Source of the DNA: Echiichthys vipera
Taxonomy: Eukaryota > Chordata > Actinopteri > Perciformes > Trachinidae
Length of the DNA: 64,000 bases
Direction of reading: 5' to 3'
Assembly (NCBI GenBank): GCA_963691815.1
Contig: OY829651.1
Coordinates: 33,056,504 to 33,120,503 of the forward strand
Position numbers and translations under genes: made by a program. This document shows positions 33,478 through 43,652 of this stretch, piece after piece. Under the pieces are notes generated by a model. It was not told where the DNA came from. It saw only the letters and a program-made list of their open reading frames with translations, and searched no databases. The number at the start of each line of letters is the position of its first letter. The stretch's first letter is position 1.

Positions 33478-33719
33478 CATGAGGAGAAAAGGGGGAGGAA
33501 GAGAAGGGGAGGAAAAGGAAGAGAGGATGAGGGAAGCAGCATAAGAGGAGGGGGAAGAGAGAAGGAGCAGAACAAAGAGGAACAAGAGGAGGATGGAGGA
33601 GAGGATGAGGAAAGGAGTGGAAGGAGCAGAAGAGGAGTAAAAGGAAAAGACAACAAGCAGGAGCAGTGGTGGAGAGAAAGAGAGAAACGGGTAGAGGAGG
33701 GGAGGAAGAGGGGGGGGGA
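33478..33719. repeat. 240-bp polypurine (GGA/GAA) tract
   Basis: The + strand is almost pure purine here, made of GGAGGAAGAGAAG-type units with few interruptions, and ends in a G run. Open frames on both strands are artefacts. On the gene's sense (minus) strand it is a polypyrimidine tract, about 40 bases downstream of a splice donor. Confidence 0.9.
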
Positions 33720-35269
33720 TGTTCTATTAGATATGAACCACGTTATATACATTCATACCTCTTGCAGCATCTTCATTATGCGCTGAATAGCCACTCTTGC
33801 AGCCCCACCCCTTGACGACACAAAGGACATGATCTTTGGGGTGTACTCGTCCAGTTTCGCCATAAATGTTGTCTCCAAGTTAACTGTAGTGACTCTTCTG
33901 AATTCTTCGTTTATCTGTATAAAAATAAAAAAGGCACAAATAAAACAGCACAATTTGTTAATGTAGTGAAATTGATTTCAATATAGCAAATAATACAAAC
34001 CATATCATGAAAAAATATTTACCTGAGCTGCATTGAAAAGAGCAGGCCATCGGTCCTTTAAGTCACTGACTGGTGGTGCTACATTGACAACTTCCTGTCT
34101 GCGAATTGAAAATGTTTTTACCATTTTTTCACTGATGATCTGGCGATTGTTCCTCTTCTTTACTTCACTAAGGAGATCCAATCTCTCATGTTCCAAACTT
34201 TTTTCTGTTTCTCCTTGTGGGTGAAGTGGTAAAAAGTTCACCTCTGCCTTTCTTGGCTTTTTGATATTCTTTGCCGGTGCTTTCTCATGTCCTCGCTTCT
34301 TTGACAGAGTGTTGACCTCAAGCTCAAGACATCCAATCTTTTTCAATTTAGATCTATAGTTGCCCATTTTATATTTTAGTCTTTGTTGCCATCCATAGCT
34401 TCCATTATACGATCCTGGCTCTTTTAGGCAAGGATGCTTGCGAATCAGTGCTTCAGCAACATCAGCCCTATGTGCGTTTGTTGGGTAGGCAACATACTGA
34501 AACATGCTCTCTGCCAGTTTCTCAAGGATGTCTGGAAGAATTGTGGTAAAGTTGACATGAATTCCATCTTTCTTGAAAGCTTCATTTCCTGCGGCAAGCA
34601 CAAGCTCTGTGTCGTAGGCAAAGCGAGGTATTTGGAATTCTGTTGGCCAACGCTGTGAACGCTAATGTTCAGAGGATGAAAGTATCACTGTATCCTGTGA
34701 TCCAGAAGAGCAAGTGCTGGTAGAAGAATAGTTGGAAGTCTCTGTATAATTGACTGAGGCTGCATCTGCACTTGTGATGGAGGTCTCAGCTGCACTTTCA
34801 ACAGGATAGTCCACATCAGTGAAGGTCATAGTCAATGTGGGAGGTTCAACAATGTGAAACACCTTAATAGAGTCCTTGTCCTTGATGTCACTTGTTGAGG
34901 AAAGGGAGAAATATTCCTCTCCAAAATCCGCATCCATCAAGCTTAAATGTCTCTTTCACAATGGACTCAAGTTCTTCCACAGTTTCAGGAATTCCATGAG
35001 GCAAGTCCAGTTTGCGTATGTCATGGTCCTGAAGAATGACCCGAAGTTTGGCTTGAGACATTGGAGCATCTGTATGTGAAAACACATCACTTAAAGAGTT
35101 GTTCCATTTCAATGAAAAATCTGTCATATACTCACCCTTATGCTGGTGGCAGGTTGAGCAACGTTTTTGGAGCCATAAAATCTTTCTGGAGATTCAGAGG
35201 AAAACAGCTTGCAGCATTCTTCCAAAAAAAAAGATCTCAATTGTGACTACCGAAAAATGTTAAATTTCA

Positions 35270-36376
35270 CAAAATAAAAATGCATTCAAACTGCTTATGT
35301 GCTTTAATCTACATCTCCTGAATTCTCCACATGCAGAGTTGACTTGAAAAAGACGTAATTTACTCCGTGATTTTATACTAAAGCCTCACTGTACATCTTA
35401 GCATACAGCCGTGCACACACCATCTTGTGTGTGGGGGACTGTGCACACACGCGCAGCTCTGAGGTGTGCAGCAACAGTGAGATATTGGCAAATAAAATGT
35501 AAATTATGTCTTTTCAACTCAGCATGGACACTTCAGGGTACTTTGATTAAGGCAAACAAGCAGTTTGAGGGCATTTTTATGTTTTTGTTTTGAGTAATTT
35601 AACATTTTTTGGTACACAATATCCTTCTTAAGGTTGTCACAATTGGGTGAATGCTGTAATCTGTTTTCCCCTGAATCCCTGGGAGTATTTCATGGACTCA
35701 AAAAATTCACCCGAACTTCCATCAGCATGAGGGCGAGGAAATAATGAACTATTCTCTTAAGTTTAAGTTATAGAATACATGCAGTCACATCTCCTAAACA
35801 TTCAGTATCAGAGGAGAATATTAACACTGCAATTTATTTGAGATACAAGCACTGGATTTGGTCTTTATCAAATTTGCAATATTAACTGTTCAAATTATAG
35901 CCTATATAAAAAAAGATTATTATTCTTTTCAATATTCAAGGTTTGAAAACACTGCGATTTCTTTCATTTTGAACCCTGATTTTCTGGTGACAAAAACAGC
36001 CTGAAGTAGTTGGCGCGTTAGCGGCTAACGGCTAGCGCTTCCCTGTTCATTTATCATTATTAGCATTAGCGGTTAACGGCTAGCGCCTTTCCACAACAGA
36101 TTCCTCACCAATGCCAGCTCATTTATGTGTCTGCAAACGCGAGGGCTGAAGATTCATGCCCGCAGCTGTTCTGGGACCGCAAGTTCAGGCACCCTGTAGC
36201 CTACTCTAACACACTTCTAACGTTAAAAGTTAAGTTACTTTGAAGACATTAGCTAGCTAGCTAAAAGCCGAGGACAAAGCATGCTGCGACATTTCAATTT
36301 TAGTGTTGTGACTGAGCGCTGATAGTTACTTGCTGTTGCAAATAGAATTAATAACATAAAAAAAACATTTACTCAC
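35270..36376. other. Probable first intron of the SAMD3-like gene
   Basis: The acceptor at 35070 (TTTTCACATACAG on the minus strand) and the donor GTGAGT at 36376 bound this interval. The interior has repeated 'agcggctaacggctagcgc' motifs near 36018-36090 (GCGGCTAACGGCTAGCGC and GCGGTTAACGGCTAGCGC) and TAGCTAGCTAG near 36255. I see no coding sequence. Confidence 0.45.
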
Positions 36377-36480
36377 CAAGTAAAGTTAGTCTGAGCTGAC
36401 CTTCACTCCTTGTGGGCTCGGTGGGCTCCCTCTGGCCGTTGCTGGTGCAGTCTGACAGCATAAAATGGCTGCTGGTCACC
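36377..36480 (-). promoter_or_regulatory. Probable 5' UTR exon and promoter of the SAMD3-like gene
   Basis: On the minus strand a GC-richer segment (GTCTGACTGCACCAGCAACG-type sequence read as AACGGCCAGAGGGAGCCCAC) ends at a consensus donor, TTACTTG then GTGAGTAAATG. No ATG-initiated coding frame continues across it. The upstream 280 bp reach the element's terminus, so the promoter would be inside the transposon. No TATA box is evident. Confidence 0.4.
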
Positions 36481-36873
36481 ACATGCACACATGAAAGGAA
36501 GCTGCACTAACTTAATATTATAATACAATATTAAGTTTCATTAACTTAATACCGTTCCTTGTTAAATGAAAGCAGAAATGCTTGTCCAAGATCAATATAT
36601 TTCTGAGTTAAGACATCTTTCTTCATTTTTAATTTTGATCAACTACTTGAAATAAGTTATCAACTTAAAAACAATGGACATGTAACAAATTGTATTTTTT
36701 ATGCTGAAAAAGCTCATGTTTTTTAAGTCATACTAACTAACCTCCTGAATCATTTCTTAGAGTGTACGAGCATGAGCACGACGCCTACAGTGGTTCTGAC
36801 GTCATTTATGTGCACCTGTTCGGACATAGAAAATAGAAGGACGGACCATGCGCGGACATTTAACAACAACAAC

Positions 36874-37010
36874 AATGGCGGCGAAAGGTTCACATTGGTG
36901 TGATGCGGAGGTGGAGTGTTTACTGCAGATTTTGGTCGTATGAAAGTATTCAAAAACAGTCGGACAAGACGCACAAAAACTCAGAGGTATATGGAAAGAT
37001 TTGTAAACAA
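36874..37010 (+). pseudogene. Myb/SANT-like Harbinger protein fragment (copy iii)
   Basis: ATG at about 36874 reads MAAKGSHWCDAEVECLLQI, then a one-base insertion in a T run (ATTTTGG versus ATTTGG in copy ii) shifts the frame. After the shift, KQSDKTHKNSEVYGKIC can be followed in the other frame. It is the most complete N-terminus of the three copies, with the tryptophan retained. Confidence 0.6.
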
Positions 37011-38671
37011 AGCGACGCATCGCGATGACGTCAATCAATGCGTGTGACGTGTTACGGCGTGATGACGTATGGACAGCAAGAAGCATTTGCGCGAGGCCCA
37101 GGCAGTGTGAGTACAAACAGGCCTGGGGCGCGGGGGGGGGGGGGTGGGGGGCACAGGTACCCTAAAGTCCGGGGCGCGGTGCGGAAGGACAGTGTGAGTA
37201 TGCCCTTATTTGAATGGTTTGGTTCCAGTTTGGCTCTTTGTGTTCCTGTGCTCCCTTGTTACTTGTCACTTTAACATATTGATAACTCTTCACCTCAACG
37301 AGAAATATCGTCACATTTTAAAATTGCAAGATCTTGTGGCACGATATCTGTCACATCCCTATTATGATACATACCTCATTATACCAGAGGGCAATATGAG
37401 GCAGCAATTCAATTCAATGTTATTTATAATGCCAAATCATAACAAATATACTTCAAGAAGATTTACATATAGATTAGGTCAAGACCACACTCTATGGCTT
37501 ATTCAGAGACCCAACAATTCTCCCATGAGCAGTAACCAGTCACACTATCTTTAATAATAATAACAATTTTATATGTAGTATTTATCCAGCAATCTTGTGC
37601 AGCCAGACGTGATGAAAACCTTAGTTTTAACAGGCAGGAACATTGAGCAGACCCAGTTCTATGGAGGACGGTTATCTTTCTTGACCGGTTGGGGAGAGAG
37701 AGAGAGAGAAGGAGAGATGGACAGATACAAAGACAGACAGACAGTCCCTGAGTTGAAAGCAACAACAAATGTAAGAATATCTATAATGATATCTAAAGTA
37801 ATGTGAATATGACACATTTGAACATTTTATAGCAGGTTATTTACCAGAGTGATATAAATAGTAGAAAGAACTGCAGTCAAGGAGATTCAAGATTCAAGAT
37901 TCAAGAAGCTTTATTTATCCCGAGGGAAATTATTGTGCAACAGTTTCAATACAAAGGTGGGAAAGGGTCAGAGTAACAATAAGCATAAAAACATAAATCA
38001 AATAAAAATAAAGCTAATGTAAAATAAATCAAGCAATTAACTAAGTGTGACAGAGTGCAACAGACATTGTGGTTAAGCGTAGGTATATACAATATACAAC
38101 AATACGCACTGTGCAGTTTAGCAGCAGATTGAAATGAAATAAGTACACACTAAATAAGTGAAAAGGAGCGATAAGTGATAACAGTGTTAAAAATGTAGTA
38201 GCATTTTCTACAGAACTAAGTGACAGTATGGCACAGTGGAGTGTAGCAGCATTTCATCCTGAAGTAAGTTACAGTAAGTTACAGTAAACCACAGTGAAAT
38301 GTAGCAGCATGTCCTAAAGCACAGTAAGTGTAGCAGCAGATAGTTACAGTACCACAAAATAAAGTGAAGTAGTGGTGGTATAAAGTGACAGTGTAAAGTG
38401 TAGCAGCAGTAAGTTACAGTACCACAAAATAAAGTGATGTAGTGGTGGTATAAAGTGACAGTGTAAAGTGTAGCAGCATTTCTTACTGAAGTAAGTGACA
38501 GTACAACTGAATAAAGTGGTGCAGTGATGATATAAAGTGACAAAGTGACATTTTCAGGATACAGTGTCTCCACTGTTCCTTACCTGACCAGGGGAAGATG
38601 AATATAAAGTTAAAGTATATATAAAGTTTGATGGCCGCCGGAAGAAAAGACTTCCTCCGGCTCAGACACCG

Positions 38672-40307
38672 CTACCAAAGAGTCCAGTTTGACCCCCAGC
38701 CAGCCTTCCTGATGATCTTACCGATCCCCTTGGCGTCTGCTGCCCTCAGTCTGCTGCCCCAGCACACAACAGCAAAGAAGATGGCACTGGCTACCACCGA
38801 CTGATAGAACATCCTCAGCATGGTGTTACATACATTGAATGACCGGAGCCTCCTCAGGAAATAGAGACGACTCTGGCCCTTCTTGTAAACAGCCTCAGTG
38901 TTCTTGGACCAGTCCAGTTTGTTGTCCAGGTATACTCCAAGGTATTTGTAATCCTGGACAACATCCACAGTCACGCCGTTGATGGAGATGGGTGTGGGGG
39001 CAGATTTACTCCTGCGGAAATCCACCACTAGCTCCTTAGTCTGGGTGGCGTTTAGAACCAGGTGATTAGCTGCACACCAGTCGAAGAAGGAGTCCACAAC
39101 GCCCCTGTATTCCTCCTCCTTTCCCTCACTGACACAGCCAACAATTGCAGAATCGTCAGCAAACTTCTGCAGGTGGCAGGACTCAGAGAGGAACTGAAAG
39201 TCTGAGGTGTACAGGGTGAACAGAAAAGGGGAAAGAACAGTTCCCTGTGGAGCTCCAGTGCTGCTGACCACAGTGTCAGACACTCCGTCCTGCAGTCTGA
39301 CATACTGTGGTCGACCCGTCGAGTAATCCGTAATCCAGGAAACCAGGGGAGGCTCCACCTGCATCGCCGTCAGCTTACGTCCCAGCAGAGCAGGCCGGAT
39401 GGTATAGAACGCACTGGAGAAGTCCATTTACAAGATTCTCACCGTGGTTCCCGGTCTGTCCAGGTGGGCGCAGGCCGGTTGAGCAGGAAGATGATAGCCT
39501 CCTCCGAACCTAGTCTCGGCTGGTAGGCAAACTGTAAAGGGTCCAGTGATGAGCTGACCAGGGGCCGAAGAAGTGACAGGACCAGCCTCTTCAGGGACTT
39601 CATCAGGTGCGACGTCAGCCGCACCGGTCTGTAGTCTTCGGAGGTGCTGGGACGCACCTTCTTTGGTACTGGTACCAGGCAGGATGTCTTCCACAGCACA
39701 GGGACCTTCTCAAGACTCAGGCTGAGGTTGTAGATGTACTGCAGGACTCCACACAGCTGGATCGCACATGCTTTGAGGACCCTCGGGCTGACACCGTCGG
39801 GACCTGCTGCCTTGCCTGGGCGGAGTCTGCACAGCTCCTTCCTCACCTGCTCTGCAGTGAAGGTCTGTCTACTGTGTGTGTTGGTGGGGGTGGAGAGAGG
39901 TGATGGCGGGGGGGAGGGGACAGGTAGGGCAAAATCAGGAAGGAATTGAGGGGGAGGGGGGGGGGGTGTCAGCAGGGCTGGAGGTTTGGAGGTGGATGGT
40001 TGTGGAAGAGCCGCGGGGGGGAGTCCAGAGCCCTTTCATCAAATCTGTTGAAGAACAGATTCAGCTCATTGGCACGTTCAGTACCACCTCCTACTGTCCG
40101 GCTACCAGATGGTTCGTAGCCAGTGATGCTCCTCATGCCGCTCCACACGTCCTTTAAATTGTTCAGCTGGAGTTTGTGCTCCAGCTTCCTCCTGTAGGTA
40201 TCTTTGCCCTGTTGGATCCTCTCCTTCAGCTCCCTCTGGACCTGCCTCATCTGCTCTCTGTCCCCTTCTCTGAAGGCCCTCTTCTTCGCATTCAGCAGGA
40301 CCTTGAT
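38672..40307 (-). pseudogene. LINE A reverse transcriptase, frameshifted
   Basis: Segments readable on the minus strand are LRPGKAAGPDGVSPRVL, the VPVPKKVRPSTSEDYRPV segment, MDFSSAFYTIRPALLG (Tyr in place of the usual Asn), STGAPQGTVLSPFLFTLYTS, KFADDSAIVGCVSEG and YKYLGVYLDNKLDW. Unlike its relative B it keeps motif A. At least two frame changes, the internal deletion near 38662 and the loss of its 5' half by insertion inactivate it. Confidence 0.9.
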
Positions 40308-40927
40308 TCAATTCAAGATTCAATTCAATTCAAGATTCAAGAAGCTTTATTTATCCCGAGGGAAATTATTGTGCAACAGTTTCGATACAAAGGCGGAAAA
40401 GGATCAGAGTAACAATAAGCATTAACATAAATCAAATCAAAATAAAGCTAATGTCAGATAAATCAAGCAATGAACCAAGTGTGACAGAGTGCAACAGACG
40501 TCGTGGTTAAGCGTAGGTATATACAATATACAACAATACGCAGCGTGCAGTTTAGCAGCAGATTGAAGTAAAATAAGTACAAACTAGATTAGTGAGAAGG
40601 AGCGATAAGTTATAAGTGTTAAAAATGTAGCAGCATGTCCTACAGAACTAAGTGACAGTATGGCACAGTGGAGTGTAGCAGCATTTTGTACTTCAGTCAG
40701 TTACAGTAAACCACAGTGAAATGTAGCAGCATGTCCTAAAGCACAGTAAGTGTATCAGCAGATAGTTACAGTAAACCATTAATAAATAAATAAAGTGATG
40801 TAGTGGTGATATAAAGTGACAGTGTAGTATAGCAGCATTACTTACTGAAGTAAGTGACAGTACAACTGAATAAAGTACAACTGAATAAAGTGGTGCAGTG
40901 ATGGTATAAAGTGACAAAGTGACATTT

Positions 40928-43630
40928 TCAGGATACAGTGTCTCCACTGTTCCTTACCTGACCGGGGGGAGATGAATTATAAAGTTTGATGGCCGCCGGA
41001 AGAAAAGACTTCCTCCGGCGTTCAGTGTTACACCGTGGGAGAATGAGTCTATGGCTGAATGTGCTTCTGCTGGAGGTCAGCAGCTGGTGGAGAGGGTGAG
41101 AGTTATTGTCCAGGATGCTGTGCAGTTTAGACAGCATCCGCCTCTCAGACACCGCCACCAAAGAGTCCAGTTTGACCCCCAGGACGGAGCCAGCCTTCCT
41201 GATGATCTTACTGATCCTCTTTGCGTCTGCTGCCCTCAGTCTGCTGCCCCAGCACACAACAGCAAAGAAGATGGCACTGGCTACCACTGACTGGTAGAAC
41301 ATCCTCAGCATGGTGTTACAAACATTGAATGACCGGAGCCTCCTCAGGAAACAGAGACGACTCTGGCCCTTCTTGTAGACAGCCTCAGTGTTCTTGGAAA
41401 AGTCCAGTTTGTTGTCCTGGTATACTCCAAGATATTTGTAATCCTGGACAACATCCACAGTCACGCCGTTGATGGAGATGGGTGTGGGGGCAGATTTACT
41501 CCTGCGGAAATCCACCACTAGCTCCTTAGTCTTGGTGGCGTTTAGAATCAGGTGATTAGCTGCACACCAGTCGACAAAGGAGTCCACAACGCCCCTGTAC
41601 TCCTCCTCCTTCCCCTCACTGACACAGCCAACAATTGCAGAATCGTCAGCAAACTTCTGCAGGTGGCAGGACTCAGAGAGGAACTGAAAGTCTGAGGTGT
41701 ACAGGGTGAACAGAAATGGGGAAAGAACAGTACCCTGTGGAGCTCCAGTGCTGCAGACCACGGTGTCAGCTCTGTCCAGGTGGGCGCAGGCACGGTTGAG
41801 CAGGAAGATGATAGCATCCTCCACTCCTAGTCTCGGCTGGTAGGCAAACTGTAGAGGGTCCAGTGATGAGCTGACCAGGGGCCGAAGAAGTGAAAGAACC
41901 AGCCTCTCCAGGGACTTCATCAGGTGCGATGTCAGCGCCACCGGTCTGTAGTCTTCTGAGGTGCTGGGACGCACCTTCTTTGGTAATGGTACCAGGCAGG
42001 ATGTCTTCCACAGCACAGGGACCTTCTCGAGACTCAGGCTGAGGTTGTAGATGTACTGCAGGACTCCACACAGCTGGATCGCACATGTTTTGAGGACCCT
42101 CGGGCTGACACCGTCGGGACCTGCTGCCTTGCCTGGGCGGAGTCTGCACAGCTCCTTCCTCACCTGCTCTGCAGTGAAGGTCTGTCTGCTGTGTGTGTTG
42201 GTGGGGGTGGAGAGAGGTGATGGCGGGGGGGGGGAGGGGACAGGTAGGGCAAAATCAGGAAGGAATTGAGGGGGAGGTGTCAGCAGGGTTGGAGGTTTGG
42301 AGGTGGGTGGTTGTAGAGGAGCCGTGGGGAGGTGGTCCAGAGCCCTTTCATCAAATCTGTTGAAGAACAGATTTAGCTCATTGGCACGTTCAGTACCACC
42401 TCCTACCGTCTGGCTACCAGATGGTTTGTAGCCAGTGATGCTCCTCATGCCGCTCCACACGTCCTTTAAGTTGTTCTGCTGGAGTTTGTGCTCCAGCTTC
42501 CTCCTGTAGGTGTCTTTGCCCTGTTGGATCCTCTCTTTCAGCTCCCTCTGGACCTGCCTCATCTGCTCTCTGTCCCCCTCTCTGAAGGCCCTCTTCTTCG
42601 CATTCAGCAGGACCTTGATGTCTCTGGTGACCCACGGCTTGTTATTTGGGAAACAGAGTACAGTCTCTGTAGGAACAACGCTGTCCACACAGAAATTGAT
42701 GTACCCCGTTATGCAGTCCGTGAGATCATCAAGGTCCTCCCCATGTGAATTACAGAGCAAATCCCAGTCTGTGAGTTCAAAGCAACCCTGTAAAGCTTCG
42801 TCAGTCTCCTGTGACCATCTCCTCACAGTCCTGGTGGTCACAGGAAGCCGCTGGACTTGGGGCTTATACAGGGGCTGCAGATGGATGAGGTTGTGATCTG
42901 ATCTTCCAAGAGGAGGAAGGGCAGTGGAGCTGTAAGCCTCCTTAACATTAGCATACAGCAGGTCCAGTGTCTTGTTTTCCCTGGTGGGACAGTCCACAAA
43001 CTGCTTGAAAGTGGGCAGTGTTGCAGCCAGAGTGATGTGGTTGAAGTCCCCAGATATTGCAATGAATGCGTCTGGGTGCCGTGTCTGAAGTCCCGTGACG
43101 ACGGTGTGGATGACGTCACTCGCGCGCGCCGCGTTTGCAGTCGGAGGAATGTAAACAACCAGAACGATCACGTGTGAAAACTCCCTCGGCAGGTAGTATG
43201 GCCGCGGACTCACGGCAAGCAGCTCAATGTCCGGGCTACACACACGCTCCTTTACAGTAACGTGTCCAGGATGACACCACTTTTTGTTAATAAGAATAGC
43301 AAGTCCCCCACCTTTCCTCTTGCCACTCTCACGGTGACTCCTGTCCGCCCGAACAGTCTGAAAGCCGTCCACAGTTACGTTCGAGTCCGGGATGTCCTCG
43401 TGGAGCCACGTCTCCGTGAAACACAGCACACTGCTCACACGATACAACCACTGAGTCTTCACCAGGCCCGCCAGCTCGTCCATCTTGTTAGCCAGCGACC
43501 TCACGTTCCCCATGGTGATGGAAGGGAGAGATGGTTTATATCTCCTCTTCTTTTCCCGTTGTTTACGTCCAGCCTTACATCCCCTGTACTTTCTCCTCAG
43601 TTCTTTGGGGATTTCAGGCCTCTCCCGCAT
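40928..43630 (-). pseudogene. LINE B endonuclease-RT ORF, 900 codons, missing RT motif A
   Basis: The frame is open throughout. The N-terminal endonuclease shows TMGNVRSLANKMDELAGLV, FTETWLHEDIPDS, RPYYLPREFSHVIVLVVYIP, ISGDFNH and GRSDHNLIHLQ. RT motifs include RLRPGKAAGPDGVSPRVL, LVPLPKKVRPSTSEDYRPVA, STGAPQGTVLSPFLFTLYTS and KFADDSAIVGC. Between HLDRA and DTVVCSTGAPQG about 60 residues are absent. These include the DFSSAFNTI motif A with a catalytic aspartate, present in element A at 39370-39430. The deletion is in frame. The protein cannot be an active RT despite looking intact, so I call it a pseudogene. Confidence 0.88.
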
Positions 43631-43652
43631 TAGCGCCGTTTGTGTTAGCGAC

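Larger units (their letters stand above)
32584..35069 (-). pseudogene. SAMD3-like gene, four coding exons, lightly damaged
   Basis: Exons on the minus strand are 35069-34023, 33914-33759, 33062-32970 and 32868-32584 (TAA at 32584-32586). All introns have GT-AG borders, and the last three exons are exact multiples of three in phase 0. The N-terminus, from ATG at 35061, is PB1/ubiquitin-like (LRVILQDHDIRKLDLP, GIPETVEELESIV), with TSTSDIKDKDSIKVF after it. A Ser/Thr-rich linker follows, then HPCLKEPGSYNGSYGWQQRL and KYKMGNYRSKL, KKPRKAEVNFLP, DRWPALFNAAQ, and the C-terminal TFEVFQKVFLELDG. I associate this architecture with teleost genes annotated 'sterile alpha motif domain-containing 3-like'. 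No SAM domain is obvious. One small deletion shifts the frame near 34935, and one TAG lies at about 34660-34662. Confidence 0.7.
31613..36763 (-). mobile_element. 5.15-kb inverted-repeat element carrying a SAMD3-like gene
   Basis: The ends are ACTCTAA and TTAGAGT, each flanked by GTAC (31609-31612, 36764-36767). The uninterrupted target (ACGTGTACGAGC) is visible in copy ii. GTAC is palindromic, so TA with slightly longer termini fits equally well. Subterminal regions repeat themes such as CAACTTAA, ACAATTTG and AACTCAATT. The only recognisable coding content is the spliced gene at 32584-35069 with a probable 5' exon near 36377. No DDE, tyrosine-recombinase or Helitron motif is visible. Confidence 0.75.
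31459..37205. mobile_element. Harbinger-type element (copy iii), split by a cargo-bearing element
   Basis: The left terminus GGGCGCACTCACACTGTCC continues TTCCGCACCGCG. The right terminus is the inverse, ending at 37205 with one or two mismatches, so the inverted repeat is about 31 bp. The flanks are TTA on both sides (31456-31458, 37206-37208), fitting the TWA preference of PIF/Harbinger elements. After removal of 31613-36763 plus one GTAC, the element is about 590 bp and collinear with copies i and ii. Confidence 0.85.

Noticed and set aside
33369..33786. Ser/Leu-rich and Glu/Arg-rich frames on opposite strands
   Set aside because: Artefacts of the polypurine tract in an intron.
38208..38573. 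Tyr/Leu/Thr-rich 121-codon frame
   Set aside because: It is the 3' UTR of LINE A, with repeated AGTGACAGT-type units, and the parallel frame at 40693-40947 in B shows the same non-coding repeat.
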